64,000 nt of DNA from Phanerochaete sordida (Eukaryota; Basidiomycota; Agaricomycetes; Polyporales; Phanerochaetaceae): assembly GCA_019973155.2 (NCBI GenBank), contig BPQB01000012.1, forward strand, positions 558,001-622,000, read 5' to 3'. The position numbers and the translations under genes were made by a program. Below the pieces are notes generated by a model. It did not search any database and was not told the DNA's origin. It saw nothing but the letters and a program-made list of their open reading frames with translations. Below are positions 44,696-56,647 of the stretch, piece after piece (position 1 is the first letter of the stretch; each line of letters starts with the position of its first letter).

Positions 44696-47637
44696 ATGAC
44701 CTGCCCACACATCGGAGATCTGTCTCGTCTGCAGCCGCCTCGTCTCTCCCAGTCGGTCCACAGAGAGGAATGCACGCAGTGCTTTGACAATCAGGTCCGC
44801 TGCCCTCGACTTACCTGACTCTTGGCCATGCTCATCTTCATACCACTTTCCAGGACCAGCCGCTGGGAATTGACGTCTGCTTGAGCTGCTTCAATGGAGG
44901 CTGTCTGGATCGCGATCGCGCTCATATGCGCCTTCACATCGTAAAGTCGGGACATACGTTCACATTGAACGTGAAGCGGAAGCTGAAGCCCTCGGCGGGT
45001 CGGGTACGTCCTTGCGTACGACGCGTGCGTTCTCTGCTCATCGCCCAGCATCGGCCTGCAGGCAGACGAAGAGGAGCCGCCAGCGAAAATGACGAAGCTC
45101 GCCATAACTGCGGACAAAGATGAAGACAAGTACGACCACCATACTGTCGTGAAATGCTGGAAGTGCAATCCCGACACGGGCCTGGAGCTGCCCGCGCTCT
45201 CCGACGACCCGCACGTCAAGAACGTTGTCCAGGGCGTCTTGCACTCCCTGTCGTCTGCGCGCCAGTCCGAGGTCAAGGCTTGGGAAGAAGAGATCACGGC
45301 GTGCGAGCACACCCTGATGCTCGAGCAATACGCCACAGCCCCGATCGAAGCCTCCGGCCTCGCGCATTGCTCAAAGTGCGACCTCAAGGAGAACCTCTGG
45401 CTTTGTCTCACTTGCGGCTCGCTGGGTTGCGGTCGCCAGCAGTTCGGCGGCCTTGGCGGGAACGGACATGGCTTGAACCACTACGAGGAGACCAAGCATC
45501 CCGTCAGCGTCAAGCTGGGCACCATCACGCCGGAGGGCAGCGCAGGTGAGATACATCCAAAGCGACTTAACACTTTCACTGACTCTCTTCAGATATCTAC
45601 TGCTACCACTGCAACGACGCGAGGGTGGACCCCGAGCTTGCCACGCACTTGGCGGCGTTCGGCATCAATGTGGCGACGCAAACCAAGACCGAGAAGTCCA
45701 TGACCGAGCTGGTGCGTGCAGGTAGCCGCTTCTCGGCGCATGTATGCTGAGCGCTGGACTGTCTAGCAAATCGAGCACAACCTGAAGTTCGACTTCTCCC
45801 TCACAGACGAGTCAGGGAAGGCGCTGGAGCCGGTCTTCGGTCCTGGATTGACTGGGTTGGCCAACCTTGGTAACAGGTATGTCCCGTGCTACGCTGTAGG
45901 GTTCCATCGCTGAAGAATTCCAGTTGTTACATGGCATCCGTTCTGCAAACTACGTTCTCGCTCCCGTCCTTCCGCGAACGCTACTTCCCTACTGCCAAGG
46001 ACCACTGGCAGACATGTCCCGAACCACTCCCTGCCGACTGCCTGGACTGCCAGATGCACAAACTCGCGGACGGCCTGCTCTCGGGGCGCTACTCGCACCC
46101 GCGGCCCGCCGAGAGCGCGCCAGTGCAGGCGACGAACCCGCTCGCGCACGACTCGCCGACGCCGGTCTTCCAGGAGGGCGTGCGCCCGAGCATGTTCAAG
46201 GCGCTCATCGGGCGCGGGCACGAGGAGTTCGCGACGATGCGCCAGCAGGACTCGGAGGAGTTCTTCACGCACTTCGTCGGTGCGGTCCGCCGCCAGCTCA
46301 AGCGCACGGGCGCGGGCGCGGACCCGACGGACGTCTTCCGCTTCGGCATGGAGCAGCGCCTGCAGTGCGGCGCGTGCCAGAAGGTGCGCTACCGCGTCGA
46401 CGCGACCGACGTCGTCAGCGTGCCTGTCGCGAAGCGCGAGAGGGGCGTCGACGCGGAGGGGAGGCCACAGTACGAGGACGTGCCCCTCAAGGAGTGCCTC
46501 GACATCGTGACCGGTACCGAGACCCTCGACTACACGTGCCCGTCGTGCCAGAAGCAGGTCATTGCCCAAAAGTGCGCCAGTCTTCCGGGTAACATATTCA
46601 TAGCTGACGTCAAGGATGCTTCGCAGACAGACGAGGTTTGCCACCTTTCCCGAGGTTCTGGTTGTCCACGCGAAGAAGTTCCAGCTCGTGAACTGGGTGC
46701 CGACCAAGCTTGGTGCGTCATGACCGCGCGATTTTCGTCATTATTTCGCTCATCGAGCCGAGTCTCTAGACATCCCGGTCATCCTGCCCGCAGACGACAT
46801 CGTGCAGCTCGATGAGTATCGGGGTAGCGGACTTCAGCCCGGTGAGACCGAGCTACCGGACGACAAGGATGGTACGTCTCATGGCTCCGTTTCGCGGACC
46901 TGGTCTAATTAGCTATCGTGCCACAGCTGCCCCGGCGCTCCCTGAATTCAACGCTGAAGCGATGGCACAGCTGGAAGGAATGGGATTCCCAACAGTCCGC
47001 TGTCAGAAGGCACTTCTCGCGACGGGCAACAGTGATCCGCAGGCTGCGATGGAATGGCTGTTCCAGCACATGGATGACCCAGGTATGTATGCCAATCGCC
47101 CGCTCGACGGTCGCTCAAGTATGCCCCGCAGACATCGATGCGCCTATCCAGGTAGCAGGCTCCGGTGGCGCGAGCGAGCCATCTCAGGAGCAAATTGAGC
47201 TTCTTGCGGCCATGGGCTTCACTCCGGCTCAGGCCAAGAAGGCGCTCCGGGAGACGGCGAGTATTTCTATCTTGAGTCTCTGAGTCAGACTCTGAATCTA
47301 TCTGCAGGGCGGCGACGCCGAGCGTGCAGTTGACTGGCTGTTCTCACATCCCGACGAGACCGGCGAGGAGGCGGCGCCATCTGCCTCTGCGCCGCCCGCC
47401 GCGCCTGAGGTGGGCGGCTCGTCGGCCCTCCCGGCGCGATACAGGCTCAAGGCGTTCATCTCGCACAAGGGCCCGTCGGTGCACTCGGGCCACTACGTGG
47501 CGCACATCCGGGTGGCGGACCCGAGTGGGAGAGACATGTGGGTGCTGTTCAACGACGAGAAGGTCGTGAAGGCGGACGCGGAGAGCGTGCGGGACCTGAA
47601 GCGGTTCGCGTACCTGTACGTGTTCGAGAGGGCCTGA
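44696..47637 (+). CDS. UBP14: Ubiquitin C-terminal hydrolase UBP14/USP5 type
   Basis: Eleven exons (44696-44794, 44854-45003, 45062-45545, 45593-45711, 45767-45876, 45924-46571, 46627-46712, 46770-46871, 46927-47082, 47132-47256, 47308-47637) give 802 residues, the usual size. The enzyme disassembles free polyubiquitin chains and supports proteasome flux. Domains in order: a variant zinc finger at the start (MTCPHIGDL, REECTQCF, DVCLSCFNGGC), a ZnF-UBP (~165-285: SGLAHCSKCDLKENLWLCLT), the catalytic Cys box GLTGLANLGNSCYMASVLQ with C322, two UBA domains (FNAEAMAQLEGMGFPTVRCQ; EQIELLAAMGFTPAQAKKAL), and the His box SVHSGHYVAHI with H755. Both UBAs lie between the Cys and His boxes as expected. 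The intron at 47257-47307 has a GC donor (ACG/GCGAGT); the phase allows no GT alternative. Confidence 0.95.
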
Positions 47638-48026
47638 GTGACGTCGTGCGTGCCCGGAAATGAAACAACCGACCTCGTAGTCTGTACTTGTGTATAAACA
47701 TTTTACGTCTGGGCCCAGCCCCATGTTCACTTGCATTGAGTCGATAGCTCCCGGAGCCGGAGGCTAATTTCACGGCCACGTTTTTGGAAGAGTAAGACTC
47801 GAGTTGTATTGCTTCGTAAGCTGGGCCTGAAAGCAGTCTTACTCAAAGTCTTACTCGGTAAGAATCGCAGATAAGCGACTGCCCGGCGTCAGCTCACGCA
47901 CTTTTGAAACCCCGCACGATGGATCTGGTTCCCCAAGGTTGACGCTTTTTTTCATCTTGCACCTCGTGCTCGACGACGACTACAGCGACCAGCTCACTTC
48001 TGTTCCCCGCGAGTCCATTGTCGACC
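47638..48026 (+). promoter_or_regulatory. UBP14/NAP1 intergenic region
   Basis: The UBP14 3' end and NAP1 promoter. At 47788-47872 there are six GTAAG/CTTAC words, including the dyad at 47850-47862, ~165 bp upstream of the NAP1 ATG. A T-rich tract (GCTTTTTTTC, about 47942-47952) follows. No gene. Confidence 0.55.
47850..47862. promoter_or_regulatory. CTTAC-N3-GTAAG dyad in NAP1 promoter
   Basis: CTTAC-TCG-GTAAG has the same 5-3-5 geometry as in the GMC-1, -2 and -3 promoters although the surrounding sequence is unrelated. An extra TCTTACTC directly upstream makes a direct repeat of the half-site. Confidence 0.5.
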
Positions 48027-49547
48027 ATGTCGTCCTCCATCCCCATTAACGTACACGACCCCACCGCCCCAACCCCTCAAAACACTCCTTTGACGCACGC
48101 ACCCATCGCGCAGGGTCTCTCGCGCCCCACCGTGCCCGATATTACTGAGGACACCGAGCCCGCCGAGGACGAGGAGAACGAGGAGACCCCCGGCGACATA
48201 CAGACTGCGATGCTCGGCCTCGTCCACGGCAAGCTCGCCGGCCTCGTTGGCCGCAGCTCGGGCTACGTCGAGAGCCTCCCCGTGGAGGTCAAGCGCAGCG
48301 TCGAGGCCCTCAAGGGCATCCAGGTGAAGCAGAACGAGCTCCAGAACGAGTACAAGCGCGAGTGCCTCGAGCTCGAGAAGAAGGTGAGTGTCGATCGCCG
48401 CCGTCTCCCCACCACGCGTCGCTGCCCACTATCTCCCCGTTCACGTTCCCCTGCTGTGCCGTGCGCGATGGCTGATCTCCACCTGTGCTGTCCAGTACTC
48501 GGAGCTCCAGAAGCCGCTGTACGAGCGCCGCAAAGCGATCATCACTGGCGATGCGAAGGCGACTCCTGAGGAGATCAAGGCAGGCGAGGAGAGGGAAAAG
48601 AAGGAGGACCCAGAGTACACGCCCATCGCTGAGCCGAACGGCGAGACTGCTGCCATCCCCGAGTTCTGGCTCACCGCGCTCCGCAACCACCCTGGCCTCG
48701 CGGAAATGATCACCGATCGCGACGCGGACGCGCTCAAGTCTCTCGTCGACATCACCATCGCCTATCTGCCACCAAAGGAGAAGCAGCCCGGCTTCAAGAT
48801 CCAGTTCCACTTCAAGGCGAACGACTACTTCAAGAACGAGATCCTCGAGAAGACCTACCTCTACCAGGAGGAAGTCGGCTACGAGGGTGACTTTGTCTAC
48901 GACCGCGCGATCGGCACGACCATCGAGTGGAAGGAGGACAAGGATCTGACCAAGACCTTCGAGATCAAGAAGCAGCGGAACAAGAGTGAGTAGCCGTCGT
49001 GTCATGTCCGAATCTATGCTTATATGCGCTTCAGACACCAACCGCACTCGTCTCGTGCGCAAGGCGAAGCCCGCCGAGTCCTTCTTCAACTTCTTCTCGC
49101 CACCAGTTCCCCCATCTGAGGAGGCGATCGAGAGCGGCGAGATTGATGAGGATGAGCTCGAGGCGGTCGAGGAGCAGCTCGAGATCGACTACCAGATCGG
49201 CGAGGACCTGAAGGAGAAGGTCAGTCGTACGACTTTCTTTCACGTGTCCGTGCTTATCATCTATGCAGATCATCCCCCGTGCCATCGACTACTTCACTGG
49301 CAAGGCCCTCGAGTACGAGGCATTTGACGATGACGATGACTTTGAGGACCTCGACGATGACGAGGACGATGACGACGAGGACCGCTTCGAGGATGTGCGT
49401 ACGCAAACTTCCCTATCTAACTGAGTGTCGCTGACGATGTGACAGGAGGACGACTCGGACGATGATGTGCCCGCGCGCCGACGCGGACCCCCGAAGCGCG
49501 GTGGCGCGTCGGACAACGTCAACCCCGAAGAGTGCAAGCAGCAGTGA
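48027..49547 (+). CDS. NAP1: Nucleosome assembly protein NAP1
   Basis: Five exons (48027-48383, 48496-48985, 49035-49219, 49269-49394, 49446-49547) encode 419 residues. NAP1 is a histone H2A-H2B chaperone that shuttles between cytosol and nucleus. The long dimerisation helix region includes [20 protein letters not shown]; the core has [18 protein letters not shown] and [20 protein letters not shown]. The SFFNFFSPP motif precedes a basic/acidic turn, and the C-terminal tail is very rich in Asp/Glu ([20 protein letters not shown]). The protein ends ECKQQ; CKQQ is a CaaX-like farnesylation box seen at the end of many NAP1 proteins. The apparent stop just after exon 2 is intronic. Confidence 0.95.
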
Positions 49548-49920
49548 TCTCTTCGCTTGTCCCAGGTCCCACGCCTTCCACAGGCACCTCTGCATCACCA
49601 CACACACCAGTTCTCCTTCATGACGATGGTTCTGCTGCTCGTTGCATTACTGCTTCCTGCTGTTATTCCGCCCCCACACCCCAAAACGTTCGCCAATCCG
49701 TAATAGCACGTTTCCACCGCCCCTGCCCACTCCGCCTCGCTCCTGGTACGTAGGTAATTCTCTCGATTCGTTGGTTGTGCTCCTGGTGTTTGTGCTCGAC
49801 AATGTAAAGCATAGTTCAAATCACACAAAACAAGCTTAGTTCTTCCCTCCAAGTAGAAGCGTGCCACAGTCATGATCGATTGAAACCCGCCCGACGAACT
49901 ATCATGATGCGGCGCATGTC
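49548..49920. other. NAP1 3' untranslated/intergenic region
   Basis: No gene. 49560-49860 is duplicated in inverted form at 41165-41400, which helps define the inverted-repeat breakpoints on both sides of the core. Confidence 0.5.
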
Positions 49921-49924
49921 TACC

Positions 49925-50720
49925 GTTGTCGTCCTTAGAAGGGGCTTATACTTCGTTCATACTTCAAAGCTTCAAGTTCGCAATGCGGCCCGTAAAAGAA
50001 GTAAGTCGTCTACTATCTGGTGTTCGAGACTACGGCTACTCAGAGTTTATCAGCATGAACCTCCGCTCGATCATGACCCGAAACGCATCCAAGCAGCGCT
50101 CCTTGTGAGCCGTCCACCGCAAAGCCTTCTCTTCTTACAAGTAGGTGACCCGTATAGTCATTCGAACTTTGCTCGAACCTGATATGGAGCCTGTGACTTC
50201 CGCCAAGTGGGTCTCCAGCAACTTCATCGCCTTCTCGGTCTCTGCGACGACCTCCACCTCGATACAGAGTTCGTGAAGACTGGCAGCATCGTCGTGGAGG
50301 TCATCCAGGAGGACCAGGTGATAGTCTATCCCTTCAGAAGCACGCCGTGCGCACGCTGCGCAGTGAACACCCGCACTTTGGCGCGTTTGCCAGGATCCAG
50401 GCGGACTTCAAGTCGTGGCAGGACGCTATCCCCCGCGACGGCCCTACCCACGACTCTGCACGGCCCGAACACTTTCTTCCAGTGGTGGTACCGTTCCGCA
50501 TCGTCTGTGTCCCGCTGTGCCTTTTCCACGAGATCGAGCCCCGCGAGCAGCGCGTCGAGGTCCGGCACGGGCAACGTAGGGAACGCGGCGACGTACGCGG
50601 CCCACGAGGGGCAGAGCGCGAACGGCGCGTCGGCGGCGTGCCCGCCTAGCACGCCCAAACGCCACGCGTCTGGTGCATGCTTTAGCAGCAGATGCCATGC
50701 GTCCTCGACGTCTATGCAAC
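49925..50720 (-). pseudogene. HET-gene C-terminal relic, right of the core
   Basis: From ~50720 the minus strand reads DAWHLLLKHAPDAWRLGVLG, DAPFALCPSWAAYVA, YHHWKKVFGPCRVVGRAV and GVLLKG, then a 1-nt loss shifts the frame before DYHLVLLDDLHDD. It ends near ALRWTAHKERCLDAFRVMIE. It lacks the HET core. It lies between NAP1 and the intact HET-5, in the same orientation as HET-5. Confidence 0.78.
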
Positions 50721-50821
50721 ATACGCCAATTAGACATCGCCCGGCGACCTGCCGTTATCGAAGGCAAGTTCGCTTCTGCAGCCAGGTGAGCTGTCTAGAC
50801 ACATTGTATTCGGGAAAACAG

Positions 50822-53246
50822 CTACTTGGAGACTATCAGGGTGTCTTTCCGTTCGGTCATGACTCGAAACGCTTCCAAGTAACGCTCCTTGAAGGCCGTC
50901 CGCTGCAGAGCCTCTTTCTGCGGCAAGTAGGTGACCTGCGTCACGATGTTCTTGACACCTAGGCTTGAAAGCGATTTGGAGCCCGTGACCTCCTCCCAGT
51001 CGACTTCCACCACAGCCCACCTGATCGCCTCCACCTTGCGAGACCTTCGTTCGCTGGTCTCACCTTCTGCGACGACCTCCACCACGACGCAGAGTTTGTG
51101 TGTCTCCCAACTGGGGGCGTTGTCAACATTACCAATGATTACCAGCTGGTAGTCTATCCCCTCCAGAAGCACGCCGTGTGCACGCAGCGCAGTGAACACC
51201 CGTACGTTGGCGCGTTGGCCAGACTCCTGGCTGATTTCAAGTCGTGGCAGGACGCGTACGCTGTCCCCCGCGGCGGCCCTGCCCACGAGTCTGCACGGGC
51301 CGAACACGTTCTTTTGGTGGCAATATTGACCTGGCTTGTCCAAGCGCCGCTGCTCCTCGTCCACAAGCATGAGACCCTGATCAGGCCATCTGCATTCCGG
51401 TGGGTTCAGCGCGGCGTTCGCGGCGGCGTATGCTGCCCACGAGGGAAAGAGCGTGAATGGCGCGTCGGCTGCGTACACACACAACACCCCCAAACGCCAC
51501 CAGCCCGGAGCGTGCTTCAGCAGCTGTTGCCATGCGCCCTCGACGTCTGCGTCCGCCCGGTAAACCGGTAGCGTCTCGCAGCCGATTATATACGCGAGGC
51601 CTGTGATACGGTCGAGCTCGTTGCTGCAGGAACGTCTCTGAAGCTCTTGCACGAGCATACCGCCTGAGTCGCCCCGCACGTGCCTCCTCTCGGGTATCTG
51701 GCGTAGGAGCGCAGCGTGCTGCGAGAAAAGCGCTGTGATGCCGGTGTCGACGGGCGGCAGCAGCCCTGTCAGGCCACATGGGATGTTCGACGGCAGCGTC
51801 TCCTGCAGCGTCCAGACGCGGTTGAGCCAGTGCGTTTCGGATTCAAGCGCGTCTGGTGCCATATCGAGCGGCAGCCCAAGGCCGTTGAAGTACGTTGCGC
51901 ACGGCCTGTCCTGCGGGTGTCCGCGATAGACGTATCCGATGGTTGGCACGTCGACCTTCCACTCCTCGATGCGTACTACCTCGTCCTCGTCTCGGCCCTC
52001 CTGTCGGAGACACAGGACATCGATCCAGACGTACTCGGCGCCGATGTTAAGGAGCTCGATGCGGACGTGCTCGAGCGTCGTTGCGCGGGGGATCGGCACG
52101 GGCCACTGGTTCTCGTTGATAGGCGTCCAGACGCTCTCCCGAGCCTTTGCAGCCACCCAGCCGTGCGAGACGGTCCAAAAGGTGTCGGGGAAATCGGAGT
52201 ACCTCAATTGCTTTCCCGCTATTCTATAGGGTGCGATAATGATGCCGTATGGGAGGACACGGTTGCTGTACAGGTCCCAGACGCGCCGAGGAGGTATATC
52301 CGACCCCCCGATGCTGAAGGCATCGGCACACTCTCGGCGTCTCTTGTCGACCTCCCTCTCGAGACACTCAACCTCCCGCTGATAGCGCCTTGCATCCGAC
52401 AGAGCCTTGAGGGGATCCTGGTGCCAAGGGCGAGCCCACCAAACCCGCACCTTACCATAGGCCACCCCAAAGTCGTGGGACGTGTGGCGGATCTCATCGA
52501 GGAAATCGGACAGGCCGGGGATGTCGAGAGACACGTCTGCGCCCAGGATATCATTGAAGTGGTCCAGAAGATTTTTAACAGTCATAGCCTCGCACAGAAC
52601 GTCGGCGAGGTCATTGGTGATAGCGCCACAGCCGATGTGAGTCCATTGCAGAGGGATATCGGAAGGACGAGGGGGGCGGAGAGTGAAGCATCGTCCGTAA
52701 CCGCTAGAGCTAAATAGCGCTTCCTCTGTTGCTTCTCCGGACTGCGCGATTTGTGCCATCCCCCAGGCGGTGCGCCGCTTCTCTTCGAGGAACTGCTCCG
52801 TCTCTTCATATAAGCGACTGGAAGGGGAACGTCGTTTGAACCGGGACGCGGAGACCTGCACCTCGTTGACGTCGTCGGTGCAGAAGACACTCCGGAGTTT
52901 AATCCGGGAGCCACTCCAGGGGACATCTGAACCCAGGATTCGGATTGATGTGCCCTCGAGAACGAACCACCGCTTTCGGGACTGGGGGCTTTGAGCCTTC
53001 CGCGTCATGTCAGAAAGGCAGAACGAAAGCAGTTGGCAGACGTACAGCTCTGGGCGTGTCTGCTGCCTGGGCCGTACTATCTGCAGTGCTCGCTTTGCTG
53101 CCCGAGTACTGATCACGACGACCCCTCAGCCTCCGAGTGACTGCGAGCAAGGCGTCTAGCCGATGAAAGGCGAAAGCATATAGTATAGCACACTCACTCA
53201 GTCTGCCTATGGCTGTATCTTGTAGACTGAACGCGGAGCATGACAT
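50822..53246 (-). CDS. HET-domain protein HET-5, intact, inverted arm
   Basis: Exons 53246-53198, 53140-53046 and 52996-50822 encode 772 residues. The HET core is LRYSDFPDTFWTVSHGW, YVWIDVLCLRQEGRDEDE and HWLNRVWTLQETLPSNI. The PWDDDD acidic patch of the other copies is replaced by a longer PWSGSRIKLRSVFCTDDVN segment. The length-variable segment is PERRHVRGDSGG. It is more diverged than HET-1 to -4 are from each other, so this arm separated earlier. Intron 2 again contains an in-frame MTRKAQSPQ start (53008), as in HET-4. Confidence 0.83.
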
Positions 53247-53557
53247 GATAATCGGTGTCGTTCTTCAGCAAATCTGCGAGTGAGGAGGTGGCTGTTGCGG
53301 AGAGAGTGCTAAGGTTCGCGTGTGGGAAGCGGGGTGGCCTAGGAATGGAAGTCCGGAATGACGCCCGGGCGAAGATATCTCGTCGCTATCTCGTCGCTGC
53401 AGGCCTCAGCGCGCGGTGCCCAGCAAGCAGTAGTTGAGAACTAGCCTCCAGCCATCGCTGTCTGGAAATGCCAAGTCATTCACTGCACAGAAAAGTGAAA
53501 TATAAATATTTCGTTCAATGTCATCGGCCTTGCGTCTGACACGGAGCACCACCTTGC
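53247..53557 (-). promoter_or_regulatory. GMC-5/HET-5 intergenic region
   Basis: Reverse-complement homologue of 4509-4820, with no gene. It confirms that the whole cassette, not single genes, was inverted. Confidence 0.5.
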
Positions 53558-55835
53558 CTACCGCCCGCAAGCACGCATGTCGTCCAAGATTAGATCCACA
53601 GCCTTCTCTGCGACATCATACACCGTCGCACTGAGGTGCGCGCTGACCTGCAGCGGCAGCACAGATGCGTCGACGACGTGCACGTCGCGCGTCCCGTATA
53701 CCCTCAGCCGCGCGTCAACGACACCTTTCGACAGCGCATCAGCCCCACACTCACAATCGCACAGGAACACGCACTGCCGAGCTCGCGCCGCATCATCGCG
53801 GCCGTGCCTACCGGGTGGTCATTCGAGATGTACGCGCCGCGCACCCACGCCGCACAGTCTGCGTCGCTCCCGCCGTCGCCGGTATCACGCACACGAGTCG
53901 TGCCGGGCACGAGCTCTTCCGTCACGATTTCGGACAGCGGCGGCGTGTGCAGGAGGCGCCGCACGGCGCGCCCGCCCGCGACGGCGACGGCAAGGTCGAT
54001 GTCGGCGGCGAGGTACGCGGCGCGGATCGCCGGGGGCGTGAACGGGTTCGTGCTCTGCTTGTGCGTCAGTGGTTGGGCGTGGAGGAGGTGAGGGAGGGCG
54101 CACGGTGATGGAGAGGTTGCCCCGGCTGAAGGGCAGCAGGCCCCAGACGTTCATGCCCAGACCGTCAGGCGCGGGTTCGTAGAGGAACATCTCGAGGACG
54201 GCCGCTGGTAGATATGCGTCAGAGCCTCTACGGCCAACGAACAACTGCGCGCGGACCTTTGTCGTGCAAGATATTGTGCACCCGCACGCGTATGCTCGTC
54301 TCGAGTGCCTCTGCGCTGACGCCGCCGTCCGCTGCAGCCTGGCCCGCCGCCCAGCCGGGGATACCGCTGTTTATCATCTCGGAGACGTTCGCGGCGCCGC
54401 CGAGCGCGCCGAACGTGAACAGCGCGTCGACGTCGGGGAACACGATGGCGTCCAGGACGCGCGTCCCGCCTGTATCGTTGACAGTCGAGCTCACGGCGAG
54501 GGACGTCGCGGCCTTCGGACCAATCAGCGTTAGCGAGCATAAAGGGACCAGGGGCAGAACGCACCTGGTCTTGGAGGTTCCGGCCGACGCCCTCGAGTGG
54601 CCCGACGACGACGATGCCCAGGGCGGCCAGCAGGCTCTTGGGGCCGACGCCGGAGCGCTGCAGGAATGCCGGGACTGGATGGCCCCTGCGGATAAAATGA
54701 CCTCGTGGTCTGCGTATGCGATGTATTCTTGCGACGGTGGGTCGGCTGTTGCGTTCGAGGAAGTCGGCGCGAAACGCACGGCGTATGCGCTCCGGAGGCC
54801 GGGAGACTCATACGTCGCGAACAACACCGTCGTAGCCTGTGAAGACGGCCGGATGAGACGCATATACTCGACCCCCCAGCGAGAATCGTACCGTGTGTCC
54901 GACCAGCACGATTCAGTTGCTGCGCTCATTCTCGACCGGCGTGAGATACGGCTCCGCAGACGATGACCGGTGGTCGCCCCTGGCGGGATCGACGCTCTGA
55001 ATCCACCTCAATCAGACTCACGGATATCAAAACCAGGAGCAACTCACGAGCGGCGTGACAAACACCCGTGGGGTTTCCGTCGTTTACGTCCGCGCGCTGC
55101 GCGTGCTCAAAGCCCGGCGCGCTCCTGCACGTCGCGACGAACGCGCTCTGCTTGAGGTCCGCACCGGACGCGTTGCTCGGCATGTGCGTCGCGTCCGTGA
55201 ACGCACCCTGCACAGGCCCTGCGAAGCCGTGCCCGCCCGGCGCGAATGACGAGGCTCTGCAAGGCTAGGTTGATGAAGCACGTAGATGCTGCGTAGAATC
55301 GGCGCGCACCTTCTGCATGTAGTGCAACAAACCGCTGTCCCCAGACCAACCCCAGCCGACCGCACGCTCTTCGGACTCCAGCAGTGCGTTCCACGCGTCG
55401 TACTGCGCGTCCTGCCCGCGTGTCCACGCCGCGCCGTTGATGGAGCTCGATCCCCCGAGGGTCTTCCCGCTGTACAACCACCTCCATAAGCCGCGCACCT
55501 CATCAGCACAGACGAAAGCCATACCCATCAATCGTCCGCCCCTCGGCCGTCGCACAGCTCCAGTCGAGCGGCCCGTCGAGCACCGTGCCGAACTCGAGCA
55601 TGCTCTGCGTCGCGGCGTCCGTGCGGTTGTCGCGCCCGGCCTCGATGGTGAGCACGCTGATGCCCGGGTGCGCGGAGAGCCGCGCCGCGAGCGCGAAGCC
55701 TGCGGTGCCGCCGCAGATGACGACGAAGTCAAAGTGCATGCCATTCGGCGGCGTGCTTGTGACGATTGTTGCGTGCCCGAGGTGAGGCAGTGCGAGGAGC
55801 GCGAGGGCAGCACAGAGTGCGAGAGGGCGCGCCAT
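53558..55835 (-). pseudogene. GMC oxidoreductase GMC-5, multiply damaged
   Basis: Starts with a good signal peptide ([19 protein letters not shown]) at 55835. The exon 1/2 structure is kept (55835-55525, 55469-55310). Lesions: the first glycine of the FAD motif is Cys (VVICGGTAG); Trp to Cys in LDWSCAT; ~18 codons are lost at the start of exon 3; a 2-nt loss near the end of exon 3; a nonsense codon in exon 4 (Trp to TGA, 54913-54915); and a 1-nt deletion inside signature 2 (QSRHSCSAPASAP). Exons 8-9 still carry NDHPVGTA and QVSAH. This is the most decayed of the five long copies. Confidence 0.88.
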
Positions 55836-56124
55836 CGCGTCTGCGGTGTCGACGAGGGTCGTGCTGGGCTCGCCTCCCGCTGGTCAACTGGTCTTTTGAC
55901 GTGTCCGGAGACGCTAGACGCGCCATCGGGCCCGAGTCGCTTCGCCAAGATTCGTAGAGAGGATGATGAGGTGCGTTGGCTGAGCAGCGCGTGGCCGCAA
56001 AGCACGCTGGCCCCGACGAAGCTTATCCTTGGCTGTGATGTTGCTCGGCTAGCTCTGGTAAGTGCAGAATCGGCTATACGCAGATATTCCTGCGTCACGA
56101 ACTTTCAGCAGGCAATCAAAAACC
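55836..56124. promoter_or_regulatory. GMC-5 upstream remnant
   Basis: Corresponds to the leader region of the other GMC genes up to the donor-like site. The TTAC/GTAA cluster with its dyad is missing from this copy; ~550 bp present in copies A and B between the leader and the MYND-proximal part are deleted. Confidence 0.5.
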
Positions 56125-56647
56125 TAGTCTCGTAACCAGACTTTGCGAGCGCATGCACGGCAGCCTCCGTGCGGAGTTGATCTGCGATCAATGCTGCCGG
56201 TGCGGGCATCGGCGGAGATTTAATATGGCGAAGCCCTACCTGCGCTACAAAGTCTGGCGAAATTGAACCGCGCGGGGGGGGCATCGGTCGCACGCGACGC
56301 AGCCCAGCGCCCCGTTGCTCCGCTCCTGCACCTTGCGTCACGCGATGGCACACGGGTTCTGAGCTGCATATATTCACACGGAACCGCTGTGCTTGCCAGA
56401 AAGTGCGTCAGATGAGATCAAAGGGAGGAGGACGCTGCGGTATGGGGGAAGAGCAGGCAGGCGCGAGCCCAGCGCGAGCCTGGAGAAGCGGGCGGGACGA
56501 GGTGACGTGCGACCGATGCCCCCCCGCGCGGTTCAAACTCACCAGACGTTCGATCCCCCGTGGAACCTTTCAGGGTTGTAGACCCGATTGAGTTCCCGAC
56601 AGGCCAGTCCTGTCGGAGTTGGGATCGGACGTCTGAGAACGAGACTA
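56125..56647. mobile_element. 523 bp TIR element with 9-bp target duplication (Mutator-like)
   Basis: Flanked by TCAAAAACC at 56116-56124 and 56648-56656. The ends are inverted: TAGTCTCGTAACCAGAC at the left, and the complement of the right end reads TAGTCTCGTTCTCAGAC. The cassettes at ~1880, ~13500 and ~26345 have the empty site with a single related 9-mer. It contains no transposase and is non-autonomous. A 9-bp duplication with short TIRs fits Mutator-like elements; the class is inferred from that alone. Confidence 0.85.
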
